From: Nocardia arthritidis NBRC 100137
GTDB lineage: Bacteria; Actinomycetota; Actinomycetes; Mycobacteriales; Mycobacteriaceae
Assembly (NCBI RefSeq): GCF_001612765.1
Contig: NZ_BDBB01000013.1
Location: forward strand, 62,001 to 126,000
Direction: 5' to 3'
DNA: 64,000 nt
Shown: piece after piece, positions 1-8,884 of the stretch
Layout: every line of letters starts with the position of its first letter
Position numbering within the stretch: the stretch's first letter is position 1
Program-made: the position numbers and the translations under genes
The notes under the pieces: model-generated
The model's input: only the letters and a program-made list of their open reading frames with translations
Database searches by the model: none
What the model was told of the DNA's origin: nothing

Positions 1-137
1 TCTGGACGCAGGTCTCCAAGCTGAACACCCGGCACATGGCGCTGGCCTGGACCACTCTCGGCACGCTCGTGCTGACCGACTTCTACGTCATGTTGGTTGC
101 CAGCCAAACGATTTCGGATCTGCGGTTCATCGACTGA
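1..137 (+). CDS. Succinate dehydrogenase membrane anchor subunit, 3' end only
   Basis: Only the last 44 codons are inside the window, read from base 3 to the TGA at 135-137. The peptide has one hydrophobic stretch (about MALAWTTLGTLVLTDFYVML) and ends in SDLRFID. It lies 25 bp upstream of the flavoprotein gene. In M. tuberculosis the Sdh1 order is membrane anchor (Rv0249c), flavoprotein (Rv0248c), iron-sulfur protein (Rv0247c), which is the order here. It would anchor the dehydrogenase in the cytoplasmic membrane and pass electrons to menaquinone. The assignment rests mainly on this gene order, because the visible peptide is short. Confidence 0.7.
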   Translation, partial: WTQVSKLNTRHMALAWTTLGTLVLTDFYVMLVASQTISDLRFID

Positions 138-162
138 CCGCCTCATCGAGGAGTTTTTCTGC

Positions 163-2103
163 ATGGCAGAAGTGGAACGGCACAACTACGACGTCGTCGT
201 GATCGGAGCGGGCGGCGCCGGATTGCGGGCGGTCATCGAAGCCAGAGAGCACGGGCTGTCGGTCGCGGTGGTGTGCAAATCGCTGTTCGGCAAGGCCCAC
301 ACCGTGATGGCCGAGGGCGGCTGCGCGGCGTCGATGGGCAACGCCAACGAAAAGGACAATTGGCAGGTTCACTTCCGGGACACGATGCGCGGCGGCAAGT
401 TCCTCAACAACTGGCGCATGGCGGAACTGCATGCCCAGGAAGCGCCCGACCGGGTGTGGGAACTGGAGACCTACGGCGCGCTGTTCGATCGGACGCCCGA
501 CGGCCGCATCAGCCAGCGCAACTTCGGTGGCCACACCTACCCGCGGCTGGCCCACGTCGGCGACCGGACCGGCCTGGAGATCATCCGCACGATGCAGCAG
601 AAGATCGTCTCGCTGCAGCAGGAAGATTTCGCCGAGACCGGTGACTACGAGAAGCGCATCAAGGTCTTCGCCGAATGCACCATCACCGAATTGCTCAAGG
701 ACGGTGACCGCATCTCCGGCGCGTTCGGCTACTGGCGCGAATCGGGCCGCTTCATCCTGTTCGAGAGCCCCGCGGTGGTGCTGGCGACCGGTGGCATCGG
801 CAAGTCGTACAAGGTGACCTCGAATTCCTGGGAGTACACCGGCGACGGGCACGCGCTGGCGCTGCGCGCGGGCGCGACGCTGATCAACATGGAGTTCCTG
901 CAGTTCCACCCGACCGGCATGGTCTGGCCGCCCAGCGTGAAGGGCATCCTGGTCACCGAGGGTGTGCGCGGTGACGGCGGGGTGCTGAAGAACACCGAGG
1001 GCAAGCGGTTCATGTTCGACTACATTCCGCCGGTCTTCAAAGGGCAGTACGCCGAGACCGAGGAAGAGGCCGACCAATGGCTGCGCGATAACGACTCCGC
1101 ACGTCGCACGCCGGATCTGCTGCCGCGTGACGAGGTCGCCCGCGCCATCAACGAAGAGGTCAAAGCCGGGCGCGGCACCGAGCACGGCGGCGTCTTCCTC
1201 GACATCGCCTCCCGGATGCCCGCCGAGGAGATCGTGCGGCGGCTTCCCTCGATGCACCACCAGTTCAAGGAACTCGCGGACGTCGACATCACCAAGGAGC
1301 CGATGGAGGTCGGGCCGACCTGTCACTACGTGATGGGCGGTGTCGAGGTCGATCCGGACACGGGTGCGGCCACGGTGCCGGGACTGTTCGCCGCGGGCGA
1401 GTGCTCCGGCGGCATGCACGGCTCCAATCGCCTGGGCGGGAATTCGCTGTCCGACCTGCTGGTCTTCGGCCGCAGGGCCGGACTCGGCGCCGCCGCCTAC
1501 GTGGAGCGGCTCGGCGCGCGGCCGTCGGTCTCGGAGGACGACGTCACGAAGGCCGCGAAGGCCGCCGTCGCTCCGTTCGATCCTCCTGCCGACGGCAAGG
1601 GCGAGAACCCGTACACCTTGCACACCGATCTGCAGCAGACGATGAACGACCTGGTCGGCATCATCCGCAAGGAACACGAAGTGCGTGAGGCGATCGACAA
1701 ACTCGCCGAGTTGCGCGCCCGGTTCCGTCAGGTGACCGTGGAGGGCCACCGCCAGTTCAATCCCGGCTGGCACCTCGCCCTCGATATGCAGAACATGCTG
1801 CTGGTCAGCGAATGCGTGGCACACGCGGCGCTGCTGCGGACCGAGAGCCGCGGCGGGCACACCCGCGACGACCACCCGTCGATGGATCCCGCTTGGCGCA
1901 ACAAACTGCTGGTCTGCGCGGTGGATCCGAGCACGGCCGGCGATCCGATCCCGGGCGTCACCGTGACACGCAAGGAACAGCAACCGATGCGATCGGACCT
2001 GCTCGCCCTCTTCGATCTCGGCGAGCTCGAGAAGTACTACACCCCGGATGAACTCGCCGGGCACCCGGCCGCGGCCGGGCAATCGACGGAGCGAGAGGCG
2101 TAA
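163..2103 (+). CDS. sdhA: Succinate dehydrogenase/fumarate reductase flavoprotein subunit (Sdh1 type)
   Basis: This is the catalytic FAD subunit that oxidises succinate to fumarate. An N-terminal Rossmann FAD motif (VVVIGAGGAGLRAV) is followed by HTVMAEGGCAA, the usual flavin-attachment region, and further on by the GGIGKSYKVTSNSWEYTGDG and HGSNRLGGNSL blocks typical of the family. I chose the ATG at 163 rather than an in-frame start at 97. It has GAGGAG about 9 nt upstream and gives 646 residues, the length I recall for Rv0248c. The earlier start would overlap the upstream gene. The stop is 2 nt before the iron-sulfur gene, so the genes are translationally linked. Confidence 0.95.
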   Translation: MAEVERHNYDVVVIGAGGAGLRAVIEAREHGLSVAVVCKSLFGKAHTVMAEGGCAASMGNANEKDNWQVHFRDTMRGGKFLNNWRMAELHAQEAPDRVWELETYGALFDRTPDGRISQRNFGGHTYPRLAHVGDRTGLEIIRTMQQKIVSLQQEDFAETGDYEKRIKVFAECTITELLKDGDRISGAFGYWRESGRFILFESPAVVLATGGIGKSYKVTSNSWEYTGDGHALALRAGATLINMEFLQFHPTGMVWPPSVKGILVTEGVRGDGGVLKNTEGKRFMFDYIPPVFKGQYAETEEEADQWLRDNDSARRTPDLLPRDEVARAINEEVKAGRGTEHGGVFLDIASRMPAEEIVRRLPSMHHQFKELADVDITKEPMEVGPTCHYVMGGVEVDPDTGAATVPGLFAAGECSGGMHGSNRLGGNSLSDLLVFGRRAGLGAAAYVERLGARPSVSEDDVTKAAKAAVAPFDPPADGKGENPYTLHTDLQQTMNDLVGIIRKEHEVREAIDKLAELRARFRQVTVEGHRQFNPGWHLALDMQNMLLVSECVAHAALLRTESRGGHTRDDHPSMDPAWRNKLLVCAVDPSTAGDPIPGVTVTRKEQQPMRSDLLALFDLGELEKYYTPDELAGHPAAAGQSTEREA

Positions 2104-2105
2104 CG

Positions 2106-2852
2106 ATGGGTTACGACGCCAAATTCCGCGTATGGCGCGGCGATCTCGACGGCGGAGAACTGCACGACTTCACCGTGTTGGTGAACGAGGGCGAGGTGGT
2201 GCTCGACATCATCCACCGGCTACAGGCCACCCAGGCGCCGGACCTGGCCGTGCGCTGGAACTGTAAGGCGGGCAAGTGCGGTTCTTGCTCGGCCGAAGTG
2301 AACGGGCGGCCGCGCCTGCTGTGCATGACGCGGATGTCCACCTTCACCGAGGACGAAGTGATCACGGTGACGCCGATGCGCACCTTCCCCGTGATCAAGG
2401 ATCTCGTGACGGACGTATCGTTCAATTACGAGAAAGCCCGGGAGATCCAGTCGTTCACACCACCCGCCGATCTCAAACCGGGCGAGTACCGGATGAAGCA
2501 GGTCGATGTGGAGCGTTCCCAGGAATTCCGCAAGTGCATCGAATGCTTCCTGTGCCAGAACACCTGCCACGTGGTACGCGATCACGACGAGAACAAGAAA
2601 TCGTTCTCGGGGCCGCGCTATCTGATGCGGATCGCCGAACTGGAGATGCATCCGCTGGACGTCGGAGACCGGACCGAACTCGCCCAGGACGAGCACGGGC
2701 TCGGTCTGTGCAACATCACCAAATGCTGCACCGAGGTCTGCCCGGAACATATCAAGATCACCGACAACGCGCTGATCCCGATGAAGGAACGGGTGGCCGA
2801 CCGCAAATACGATCCGCTGGTCTGGCTGGGCAACAAGCTGTTTCGCCGTTAG
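2106..2852 (+). CDS. sdhB: Succinate dehydrogenase/fumarate reductase iron-sulfur subunit
   Basis: The 248-residue protein carries electrons from the flavin to the quinone site. The N-terminal 2Fe-2S ferredoxin domain shows cysteines at about 53, 58, 61 and 73 (WNCKAGKCGSC...LLC). The C-terminal domain has the cluster motifs CIECFLCQNTC and CNITKCCTEVCPEHI for the 4Fe-4S and 3Fe-4S centres. It starts 2 nt after the flavoprotein stop. It is the last gene of the operon, since a strong inverted repeat follows at once. Its length equals what I recall for Rv0247c. Confidence 0.95.
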   Translation: MGYDAKFRVWRGDLDGGELHDFTVLVNEGEVVLDIIHRLQATQAPDLAVRWNCKAGKCGSCSAEVNGRPRLLCMTRMSTFTEDEVITVTPMRTFPVIKDLVTDVSFNYEKAREIQSFTPPADLKPGEYRMKQVDVERSQEFRKCIECFLCQNTCHVVRDHDENKKSFSGPRYLMRIAELEMHPLDVGDRTELAQDEHGLGLCNITKCCTEVCPEHIKITDNALIPMKERVADRKYDPLVWLGNKLFRR

Positions 2853-2862
2853 CGGCGGGGAG

Positions 2863-2890
2863 GACCGGCCGGGGCGATCCCCGGCCGGTC
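2863..2890 (+). terminator. Strong hairpin terminator after sdhB
   Basis: There is a perfect 12-bp inverted repeat (GACCGGCCGGGG / CCCCGGCCGGTC) with a CGAT loop, 10 bp past the sdhB stop. It lies between sdhB and a convergent small gene, so it can end transcripts from both sides. There is no T-tract, which is usual for GC-rich actinomycete terminators. Confidence 0.85.
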
Positions 2891-2899
2891 GGCGCACCC

Positions 2900-3130
2900 T
2901 TACAACATGGCCACGACACCGAAGGCAACGATCCACACCAGCAGGCCGACGAGCAACGCCGACAGCAGCGAGTGGGTGAGGACGAAGACTCCGACCGCCG
3001 CCACTGCGAACAACAGCGCGACGATCAGCCATTCCACCCAATCGTCCGGCCGCAATCTCTTGTGTCGGGGATGGGAACTCTTGAGCCCACGGTCCACAGA
3101 TTGTTGGCTACCCGTATCGGGACCAGGCAA
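2900..3130 (-). CDS. Small two-helix membrane protein, unknown function
   Basis: A predicted 76-residue protein with a hydrophilic, basic N-terminus followed by two closely spaced hydrophobic segments (about residues 34-52 and 56-76) ending at the extreme C-terminus. I recognise no family. The start is uncertain. The longest frame begins with TTG, and an internal GTG (about residue 12) is possible, with no convincing ribosome site at either. It converges on sdhB across the terminator at 2863-2890. The clean hydrophobic segments favour a real gene, but the evidence is modest. Confidence 0.5.
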   Translation of the reverse strand: MPGPDTGSQQSVDRGLKSSHPRHKRLRPDDWVEWLIVALLFAVAAVGVFVLTHSLLSALLVGLLVWIVAFGVVAML

Positions 3131-3186
3131 ACGTCTTTTCGTTGCCGAATATGCGTCGTTCCGTGATCTTCGGAACCCGCCGCGCC

Positions 3187-3411
3187 TTATCGCGGCCGGT
3201 CGAACTCACCGTCTTGCACACCTGCGGTGAAGGCGGCCCACTCGCCGGGCGTGAAGATCAACACCGGCCCGTCCGGGTCCTGTCCGTTGCGCATTCCCAC
3301 ATGGCCGTCTGCCAGTAGCGCCACCTCGACGCTGTCGTTCCCCGGCCCTTCTCCGGCCTTCCGCCACGTGGCGCCGGTCAGGTCTATGTTCGCGTTGCCT
3401 TGAATGCTCAC
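3187..3411 (-). CDS. DUF397 domain protein (orphan copy)
   Basis: A 74-residue single-domain DUF397 protein. The hallmarks are the N-terminal TGATWRKAG segment, a central VEVALLADGHVGMR strand pair and the C-terminal motif FTPGEWAAFTAGVQDGEFDRP. DUF397 proteins in actinomycetes are usually encoded beside XRE/DUF5753 regulators and are thought to act with them, but no XRE gene is adjacent here. I chose GTG at 3409-3411 because GAAGGAG lies 8 nt upstream. An in-frame GTG at 3489 would add 26 residues and has no such site. The neighbour at 3612 is a paralogue of the gene at 45638, which sits next to an XRE-DUF397 pair. Confidence 0.85.
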   Translation of the reverse strand: MSIQGNANIDLTGATWRKAGEGPGNDSVEVALLADGHVGMRNGQDPDGPVLIFTPGEWAAFTAGVQDGEFDRPR

Positions 3412-3611
3412 GAATTGGACTCCTTCGTTGTCTGCCGCGGCAGACGTGTACGGACCGAGAACCCCAGCACTCCCACTGGACGCACTCACGCGCGCCCGAT
3501 ATTACCGCCGCCGACCGGCGCTGTAGGGCGAACAGCAGGCCGAAAGTCGGGCCCGGTATCCCCCCACCGCCACGGTTTCCCGCCCGTCGCCGCAGCGCGC
3601 TCCGCCTGCCC

Positions 3612-4082
3612 TCAACGGCGGCGCGGCGCCGGATCCGCCCACGCGCGGATGGCCGCGACCACCTCCCGCCCGGACGGGCGAAACCTGTTGCGCGGCGGCA
3701 CGATCCACGATCGGATCGCTCCGACCGAAGCGGTCGGGGATGGCAACGCGATCGTCGATCCGGTGCGGGATACCGAGACGTTCAGCCGGAACAATTCCGC
3801 GAACAGGCGCGTATCGTTTTCGGGCAGATCCGGCACGATCAAGAAGGTCCATCGATTCGAGCGCGGGTGCGCCAGGATAGGGCCGAGCCGGACGCGTTTG
3901 CTCTGCATATGCGCCTTGACCGCCTGTCCCAGGCTGCTCGGCATCGTCAACGCCCACACCGATCCGGCGCGCATCACGATCCGGCCGAGTCCGGGTGGGT
4001 CGACAACGGCGGGCAGATCACATTCCCGCCGGTAGAACTGGCATCTGGACCGTGGTGTATCCCCAAGTGGCCTCTGCTCCAC
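3612..4082 (-). CDS. Unknown protein, paralogue of the gene at 45638
   Basis: A 156-residue soluble protein of unknown function. It shares a clear core with the product at 45638-46162: a GRI(V/M)-x3-GSV-x-A-x-x-MP segment followed by GPILAHPRSNRWTFL here against GPIIAHPRANRWTFL there, then a shared IALPSP/LVLPSP segment and a closing alpha region (REVVAAIRAWA). GTG at 4080-4082 is taken as start because AGGGGG lies 6 nt upstream. A longer in-frame start exists at 4154. Its companion is the DUF397 gene downstream, so the pair mirrors the larger cluster at 44.3-46.2 kb without the XRE regulator. I do not know the biochemical role. Confidence 0.7.
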   Translation of the reverse strand: MEQRPLGDTPRSRCQFYRRECDLPAVVDPPGLGRIVMRAGSVWALTMPSSLGQAVKAHMQSKRVRLGPILAHPRSNRWTFLIVPDLPENDTRLFAELFRLNVSVSRTGSTIALPSPTASVGAIRSWIVPPRNRFRPSGREVVAAIRAWADPAPRRR

Positions 4083-4307
4083 TGACAACCCCCTGCAGTT
4101 GTGTGGTTCGACGATGAGGTGCGCGCCATACCGAAGCCCCTGCGATCCGACCACGGCTCCCGCTCGCGTACCGACGTGAATGCGGCGATGGCCGAGTGTG
4201 GCGCGACGCGCTCTAGTTTCGCTTCGCCGCGGGCAGCTTCGACTGATAAAGAATGTGCAAAATTGTGGAAAAATGATTCCCGACGGGGGACATGTGAAAG
4301 ATGTGAC

Positions 4308-5249
4308 TCAGTGCCAGGTATGGTCCGTCAGAGCGGTGCGAGGGCCGAACTTCGGCTTGTGGAAGTGGCCGCTGATCTCGAGCAGGCGAATCGCTCGATA
4401 GCGGTGCGGGCGCAACGGTTCCAGATATTCGACCATCGCCTGGTCATCGATCGGGCGGCCGAGCAGGGTCCAGCCGACCGCGGCGGCGAGGTGATAATCG
4501 CCGACCGACAGCGCGTCCGCGTCGCCGAAAGCCCGCTGCGCGATCTCCGCGGCGGTCCACACCCCGATACCGGGCACACTGCGCAGCATGCGTGCCGCCT
4601 CGGCCGGGTCGGCGCGCGCGGCGCGCTCCAGCGACTCGGCGATCCGAGCCGAACGCACGATGGTCTGGGCGCGCTGCGGTCCGACATTGGCCCGGTGGTA
4701 GACCCAGGAGGGAATCCGCCGCCAGGTGTCGGCGTCCGGCGGTAGCCGCATTCCGTCCGGCGCGGGGCCCGGCGCCGGTTCGCCGTACTGCCGGACCAAC
4801 TTCCGCCACGACGCCCGTGCGGAGACGGTGTGCACCTTCTGCTCCAGCACCGCGGGCACCAAGGCTTCGAAGACCAGACCCGTGCGCAACATACGCAGTC
4901 CGGGGAAGCGGCGGTGGGCATCTGCCAGTTTCGGGTGATCCGGGAGAAACGCGGACACGTCCTCGTCCAGGCAGAGCATGTGCTCGAGGCCCGCGAGGAA
5001 TTCCGCCGCCCCCGGGCCCCACGCGCGTGCCTGCACCGCGCACGGGCTGGACTGGGCCAACCGGTAGGTGACCGGTCCAGTCGGCAGCCGGGAAGCATGC
5101 CAGTGGGCGCCGTCGCCGGTCACCCGGTGGCACGGGTCGCCGGTGCCACGGCCGAGCGGAGCGAGCGTGCACGCCAGATCGATCGGCCGATCCGTGGTCA
5201 CGGTCCGGCTCGCTCCCGGCTCGACCGTCACGCTGCGCACCGCACTCAT
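4308..5249 (-). CDS. DNA-3-methyladenine glycosylase / AlkA-type HhH-GPD protein
   Basis: A 313-residue base-excision repair glycosylase that would remove alkylated bases from DNA. The C-terminal half contains the helix-hairpin-helix (LRSVPGIGVWTAAEI), followed by a Gly/Pro-poor loop and the catalytic aspartate in the ALSVGDYHL segment. The region before it (LEQKVHTVSARASWRKLVRQYG) resembles the helical core of AlkA-like enzymes. The N-terminal part has the beta-rich look of the AlkA N domain. ATG at 5247-5249 is chosen. A frame opening at 5363 gives an N-terminus with no family likeness. It is transcribed alone, divergent from the small ORF at 5444. Confidence 0.85.
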   Translation of the reverse strand: MSAVRSVTVEPGASRTVTTDRPIDLACTLAPLGRGTGDPCHRVTGDGAHWHASRLPTGPVTYRLAQSSPCAVQARAWGPGAAEFLAGLEHMLCLDEDVSAFLPDHPKLADAHRRFPGLRMLRTGLVFEALVPAVLEQKVHTVSARASWRKLVRQYGEPAPGPAPDGMRLPPDADTWRRIPSWVYHRANVGPQRAQTIVRSARIAESLERAARADPAEAARMLRSVPGIGVWTAAEIAQRAFGDADALSVGDYHLAAAVGWTLLGRPIDDQAMVEYLEPLRPHRYRAIRLLEISGHFHKPKFGPRTALTDHTWH

Positions 5250-5443
5250 TCTGCCCGGTGCGGCGCGCGGCGCCGCAGCGCCCTCCGCTGGGCGCCACGG
5301 ATTATCATCTGGACCACACCAGAAGTCCTTCAATATCGATCGTGCATTATTACCGTTTCGCAATCCGATGTAACGGAACGAGATTCACGGCGATATTGAT
5401 TTCGTTCGGCAAATAGCTGGCTGTAGCAATGACGGAGGTTCTC

Positions 5444-5548
5444 ATGATCACCAATCTGCTCAACTGGTTGCTCAACGCCTGGGGCGGGGTTTCCGCGGGC
5501 AGCTCGGGTTACCAGATCCCGCCCGGCACCCTGCCCTTCGGCAGCTGA
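5444..5548 (+). CDS. Small 34-residue amphipathic peptide, unannotated
   Basis: A short ORF with a very good ribosome site (GACGGAGG, 5 nt before ATG). It encodes an N-terminal amphipathic helix-like segment (MITNLLNWLLNAWGG) and then a Gly/Ser/Pro-rich tail (SSGYQIPPGTLPFGS). A hairpin with stem CCCGTC-CGG/CCG-ACGGG follows 14 bp after the stop. The upstream 190 bp is relatively AT-rich, so the ORF has its own promoter space. The peptide could be a small membrane-active or cell-wall peptide. Corynebacterial PorA/PorH porins are small peptides of this kind, but I see no specific similarity. No known family is recognised. Confidence 0.55.
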   Translation: MITNLLNWLLNAWGGVSAGSSGYQIPPGTLPFGS

Positions 5549-5561
5549 CGCACGCGGCGCG

Positions 5562-5582
5562 CCCGTCCGGCTTACCGACGGG
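5562..5582 (+). terminator. Hairpin after the 34-residue ORF
   Basis: CCCGTCCGG and CCGACGGG can pair around a CTTA loop with one bulged base. It lies 14 bp past the small ORF stop and also 15 bp from the stop of the convergent oxidase gene, so it could serve both. Confidence 0.55.
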
Positions 5583-5596
5583 TGTGTGCGAAAAAA

Positions 5597-8392
5597 TCAC
5601 TCGCCCAGCAGAAACTGCGCGAGATGCCGTGCCTGCCGCCCGGCCAGGGCTGTGGCCTGGGTGCGGCAGGAGAAGCCGTCGGCGAGGAAGATCGTGTCCT
5701 CGCCCACGGCGCGCAGCGCGGGGAGCAGGCCGTTCTCGGCCACCGCCACCGAAATGTCGTAATGGCCTTCCTGCATTCCGAAGTTTCCCGCCAGCCCGCA
5801 ACATCCGGTGATTTCCGTCACCTTGACTCCCATGCTGGCTAATAATCGGCGCTCGGCATCGAATCCGAGAATCGCATGCTGGTGACAATGGGGCTGGACT
5901 ACCACCGACTGTCCGGTTCGCTTCGGGGGGCGCCAGGTCGGCTGTTCGGCGAGGAACTCGGCGAAGGTGCGCACCGCGGCGGCGGTCGGGGCCGATCTCG
6001 GGTCGTCCGGCAGCAGTTCCGTGAGGTCGGCGCGCAGGACCGCGGTGCAGGACGGTTCCAGTCCCACGACCAGGCCGCCCGCGCCGACATGCTCCTGCAA
6101 CGCGGTCAATGTGGCCCGCAACCGCGCGCGGGCGCCGTCGAGCTGACCGGTGCTGATCCAGGTGAGTCCGCAGCAGACGCGTCGCTGCGGAATCCGGACC
6201 CGGTAGCCGAGGGTGGACAGCAGCCGTGCCGCGGCCAGGGCGATCTCCGGGGCGAACGCGTCGGTGAAGGTGTCGATCCACAGCATCACCTCGCCGGAAC
6301 CACCCCGTTCCTCCGGCGCGTAGGACGACTCGGCCAGTGCGGCACCCTCGTCCAGATCACGCCAGATCCGGCGGAAGCCGCGCGCGGCCAGGCGCGGCAC
6401 GTCGCGGCGCGGATCGATGCCGGCCGCTCGCAATCCCATGCGGCGCAGCGTGACTCGCCCGGCCAGCGCGTTCACCACGCGCGGCATCCGGCTCGCCACC
6501 GACAACCACCGGGGCAACTGGCCAAGCGAGTAGTGGTCGATCGGGCGCGGCCGATGGCGGTAGCGCCGATACAGCGTCTCCGATTTGTAGGTGGCCATGT
6601 CCACGCCCGCCGGACAGTCCGACCGGCACGCCCGGCAGGACAGGCAGAGGTCGAGCGACTCGGCGACGGCCTCCGACGACCAGGGCAACGCACCGCGCAC
6701 CACCTCCTGCAACACCCTCGCCCGCCCGCGCGTGCTGTCCTTCTCGTCCCGGGTGGCCTGGTAGGACGGGCACATGAAACCGCCATCGGCGCGGCATTTG
6801 CCCACGCCGACGCAGCGATGGACCGCGGCGCCCATATCGCCGTCGTCTTCGGGTAGTGCGTAGCCGCCCGACGGCCGGACGTCCGGAACTCCCGCCAGGC
6901 GCAGGTCGGCGTCGATCGCCCGCGGCGCGACCAGGACACCCGGATTGAGGACATCGTCCGGGTCGAACAGCGCCTTGTAGCCGGCGAAGACGTCGAGCAC
7001 CGCGGGGGAGTACATCACCGAGAGCAACTCGGAGCGGGCCCGGCCGTCGCCGTGCTCGCCGGAGAGCGAACCGCCGTGCCGCACGACCAACTCCGCCGCG
7101 TCGAAGAGGAAGGCACGGAAACGGCGTGGCGCGTCGGCGATCGGGAGATCGAGGCGGACGTGGATGCAGCCGTCGCCGATGTGCCCGTACAACAGGCCGT
7201 CGAGGCCGTGGTCGCGGGTCAGGGCGGCGAAATCGCGCAGGTAGGCGCCCAGCCGCGCGGGTGGGACGGCCGCGTCCTCCCACCCCGGCCACGCCGCTCG
7301 CCCGTCGGGCGTGCGGCCCGCCAGCCCCGCGCCGTCGGCTCGGATCCGCCACAGCGCCGCGGCGGTCCCGGGATCGGTGACGATCCGGGTGTCCATCGCG
7401 CCCGCGGTCCGGCACAGCCGCTGGGCGACGGCCAACGCGTCGGCCCGCGTCTCGCCCGCGGTCTCCACGAACAGCCAACCGCCGCCGTGCGGCAGGTCGG
7501 GCACCAGCCCCCGGTGCGCCCGGACCACGTCGACCAGCCGCGCGTCGATGCCCTCGACCGCGATCGGCGCGCAGGCCAGCACGGCGGCGACGTCGTCGGC
7601 GGCGGTGGCGATGTCCGGGTAGCCGAGCACCGTGAGGACGGTGGCCGCGGGCAATGCGACCAGGTCGACCGTCGCCTCCAGCAGCAGGCCGCAGGTGCCC
7701 TCGCTGCCGACGAACGCCTTGGCCGCCGACGCGCCCCGTTCGGGAAGGAGATGTTCCAAGCTGTACCCGGACGCCTGCCGGTCGAAGCGCCCCAGATCGG
7801 TGCGGAGCACGGCGAGATTGGCCCGGCCGAATTCCGCGAGGCCCGGCACCGCCGACAGGTCGGCGGCCAGCCTGCGTTCGGTGCAGGTGCCGTCCAGGAC
7901 GCGCAGTTGGCGCACGGTGTCGGAGGTGCGGCCCCATGCCACGGCGCGCGGTCCGCAGGCGTTGTTGCCGATCATGCCGCCGAGGGTGCAGCGATTCTGG
8001 GTCGAAGGGTCCGGCCCGAAGCGCAGGCCGTGCGGACGAGCCGCCCGCTGCAACTCCGACAGCACCACGCCCGGTTGCACGGTGGCCACGCGCGCGGCCG
8101 GATCGATCGACACGATCCGGTTCATATGCCTGCTGAAGTCGAGGACGAGTCCGGGACCGATCGCATTGCCCGCCACCGACGTTCCCGCGCCGCGTGCGGT
8201 CACCGGCAGGCCGTGATCGCGGGCGAATTCCAGGGTGATCGCGACGTCCTCTTCGGTGCGGGGAAAGACGACCGCGGCCGGGAGAACCCGATAGTTCGAC
8301 GCGTCCGAGGAGTACTCCGCCCGCCGCCGCTCGGAGGTATCGACCTCACCCGCGATCGTGCCGCGCAGTGCCGCCATCCGGTTCTCGGTCAC
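5597..8392 (-). CDS. FAD-linked oxidase fused to Fe-S / CCG domain (D-lactate or 2-hydroxyacid dehydrogenase type)
   Basis: A 931-residue fusion that would oxidise a 2-hydroxyacid and deliver electrons to the quinone pool. In order: FAD-binding-4 domain (about residues 35-210, with GAGTSVAGNAIGPG and GGMIGNNACGPRA); FAD-oxidase C-terminal domain (about 260-510, with GHIGDGCIHVR and SGEHGDGR); two 4Fe-4S motifs (VGKCRADGGFMCPSY and CLSCRACRSDCPAG); and a GlpC-like CCG domain (CCGLTWIS, CCGLAGNFGM). GTG at 8390-8392 follows GGAG by 10 nt and gives a natural N-terminus. An in-frame start at 8548 adds 52 Arg/Ala-rich residues with no family likeness. The substrate cannot be read from sequence; D-lactate or glycolate are the usual ones. 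Confidence 0.88.
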   Translation of the reverse strand: MTENRMAALRGTIAGEVDTSERRRAEYSSDASNYRVLPAAVVFPRTEEDVAITLEFARDHGLPVTARGAGTSVAGNAIGPGLVLDFSRHMNRIVSIDPAARVATVQPGVVLSELQRAARPHGLRFGPDPSTQNRCTLGGMIGNNACGPRAVAWGRTSDTVRQLRVLDGTCTERRLAADLSAVPGLAEFGRANLAVLRTDLGRFDRQASGYSLEHLLPERGASAAKAFVGSEGTCGLLLEATVDLVALPAATVLTVLGYPDIATAADDVAAVLACAPIAVEGIDARLVDVVRAHRGLVPDLPHGGGWLFVETAGETRADALAVAQRLCRTAGAMDTRIVTDPGTAAALWRIRADGAGLAGRTPDGRAAWPGWEDAAVPPARLGAYLRDFAALTRDHGLDGLLYGHIGDGCIHVRLDLPIADAPRRFRAFLFDAAELVVRHGGSLSGEHGDGRARSELLSVMYSPAVLDVFAGYKALFDPDDVLNPGVLVAPRAIDADLRLAGVPDVRPSGGYALPEDDGDMGAAVHRCVGVGKCRADGGFMCPSYQATRDEKDSTRGRARVLQEVVRGALPWSSEAVAESLDLCLSCRACRSDCPAGVDMATYKSETLYRRYRHRPRPIDHYSLGQLPRWLSVASRMPRVVNALAGRVTLRRMGLRAAGIDPRRDVPRLAARGFRRIWRDLDEGAALAESSYAPEERGGSGEVMLWIDTFTDAFAPEIALAAARLLSTLGYRVRIPQRRVCCGLTWISTGQLDGARARLRATLTALQEHVGAGGLVVGLEPSCTAVLRADLTELLPDDPRSAPTAAAVRTFAEFLAEQPTWRPPKRTGQSVVVQPHCHQHAILGFDAERRLLASMGVKVTEITGCCGLAGNFGMQEGHYDISVAVAENGLLPALRAVGEDTIFLADGFSCRTQATALAGRQARHLAQFLLGE

Positions 8393-8421
8393 ATCGTCAA
8401 TTCTCCAGCGCCTGCCGCGCT

Positions 8422-8450
8422 GGGTGTTCGCGGCCCCTTTCGTGCTCGCG
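8422..8450 (+). repeat. Dispersed intergenic repeat, copy A
   Basis: The segment GGGTGTTCGCGGCCCCTTT, followed by a CTCGCG-containing tail, recurs on the minus strand at 57130-57148, and a diverged copy lies at 57186-57224. All copies lie between genes. This suggests a small repetitive family rather than coding conservation. Confidence 0.5.
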
Positions 8451-8884
8451 CCCGAGCGCCCCACCGCTGGCGTCCGCGTCGCGGACGTGGCGACCACTCG
8501 GATGTGAGCCGGGGCGCGAACTGCGCGTGGTCGGACACATCGATGCAAGCCCCAGCGGTGAGGAGCACACCAGCCCCGACTGGGACGTTATCGCCAGCGA
8601 TCAGTCGTTGGAGCGCGCCTTGCCCGCAATCACTTCTGGCACAAACACGCTCGAATGGCTGATTCTGCCCGAATACTCTCGATCAGTGGTTGTGGAGTGG
8701 AACTTCGCTCAAAACTTCGACGACCGGGTCCGCCGCACCGTACATCTGTCTTACCACGTAACCCGTGTGTGCAGAGCGGGGTGCTTCTGGCGAGCGAAAC
8801 CGGTGGCCTGCCATCTCCCGCTGCGCACACCGTCCTGCCTGTAGACGTTCGCTGTTGGCGGAATCGGATCGGACCGGGATCGAC

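Noticed and set aside
127-2082. 651-codon open frame antisense to the sdhA gene
   Set aside because: It is composed of His/Arg/Gly/Asp-rich shadow sequence with no domain, and sdhA on the other strand is unmistakable. Very high GC keeps antisense frames open.
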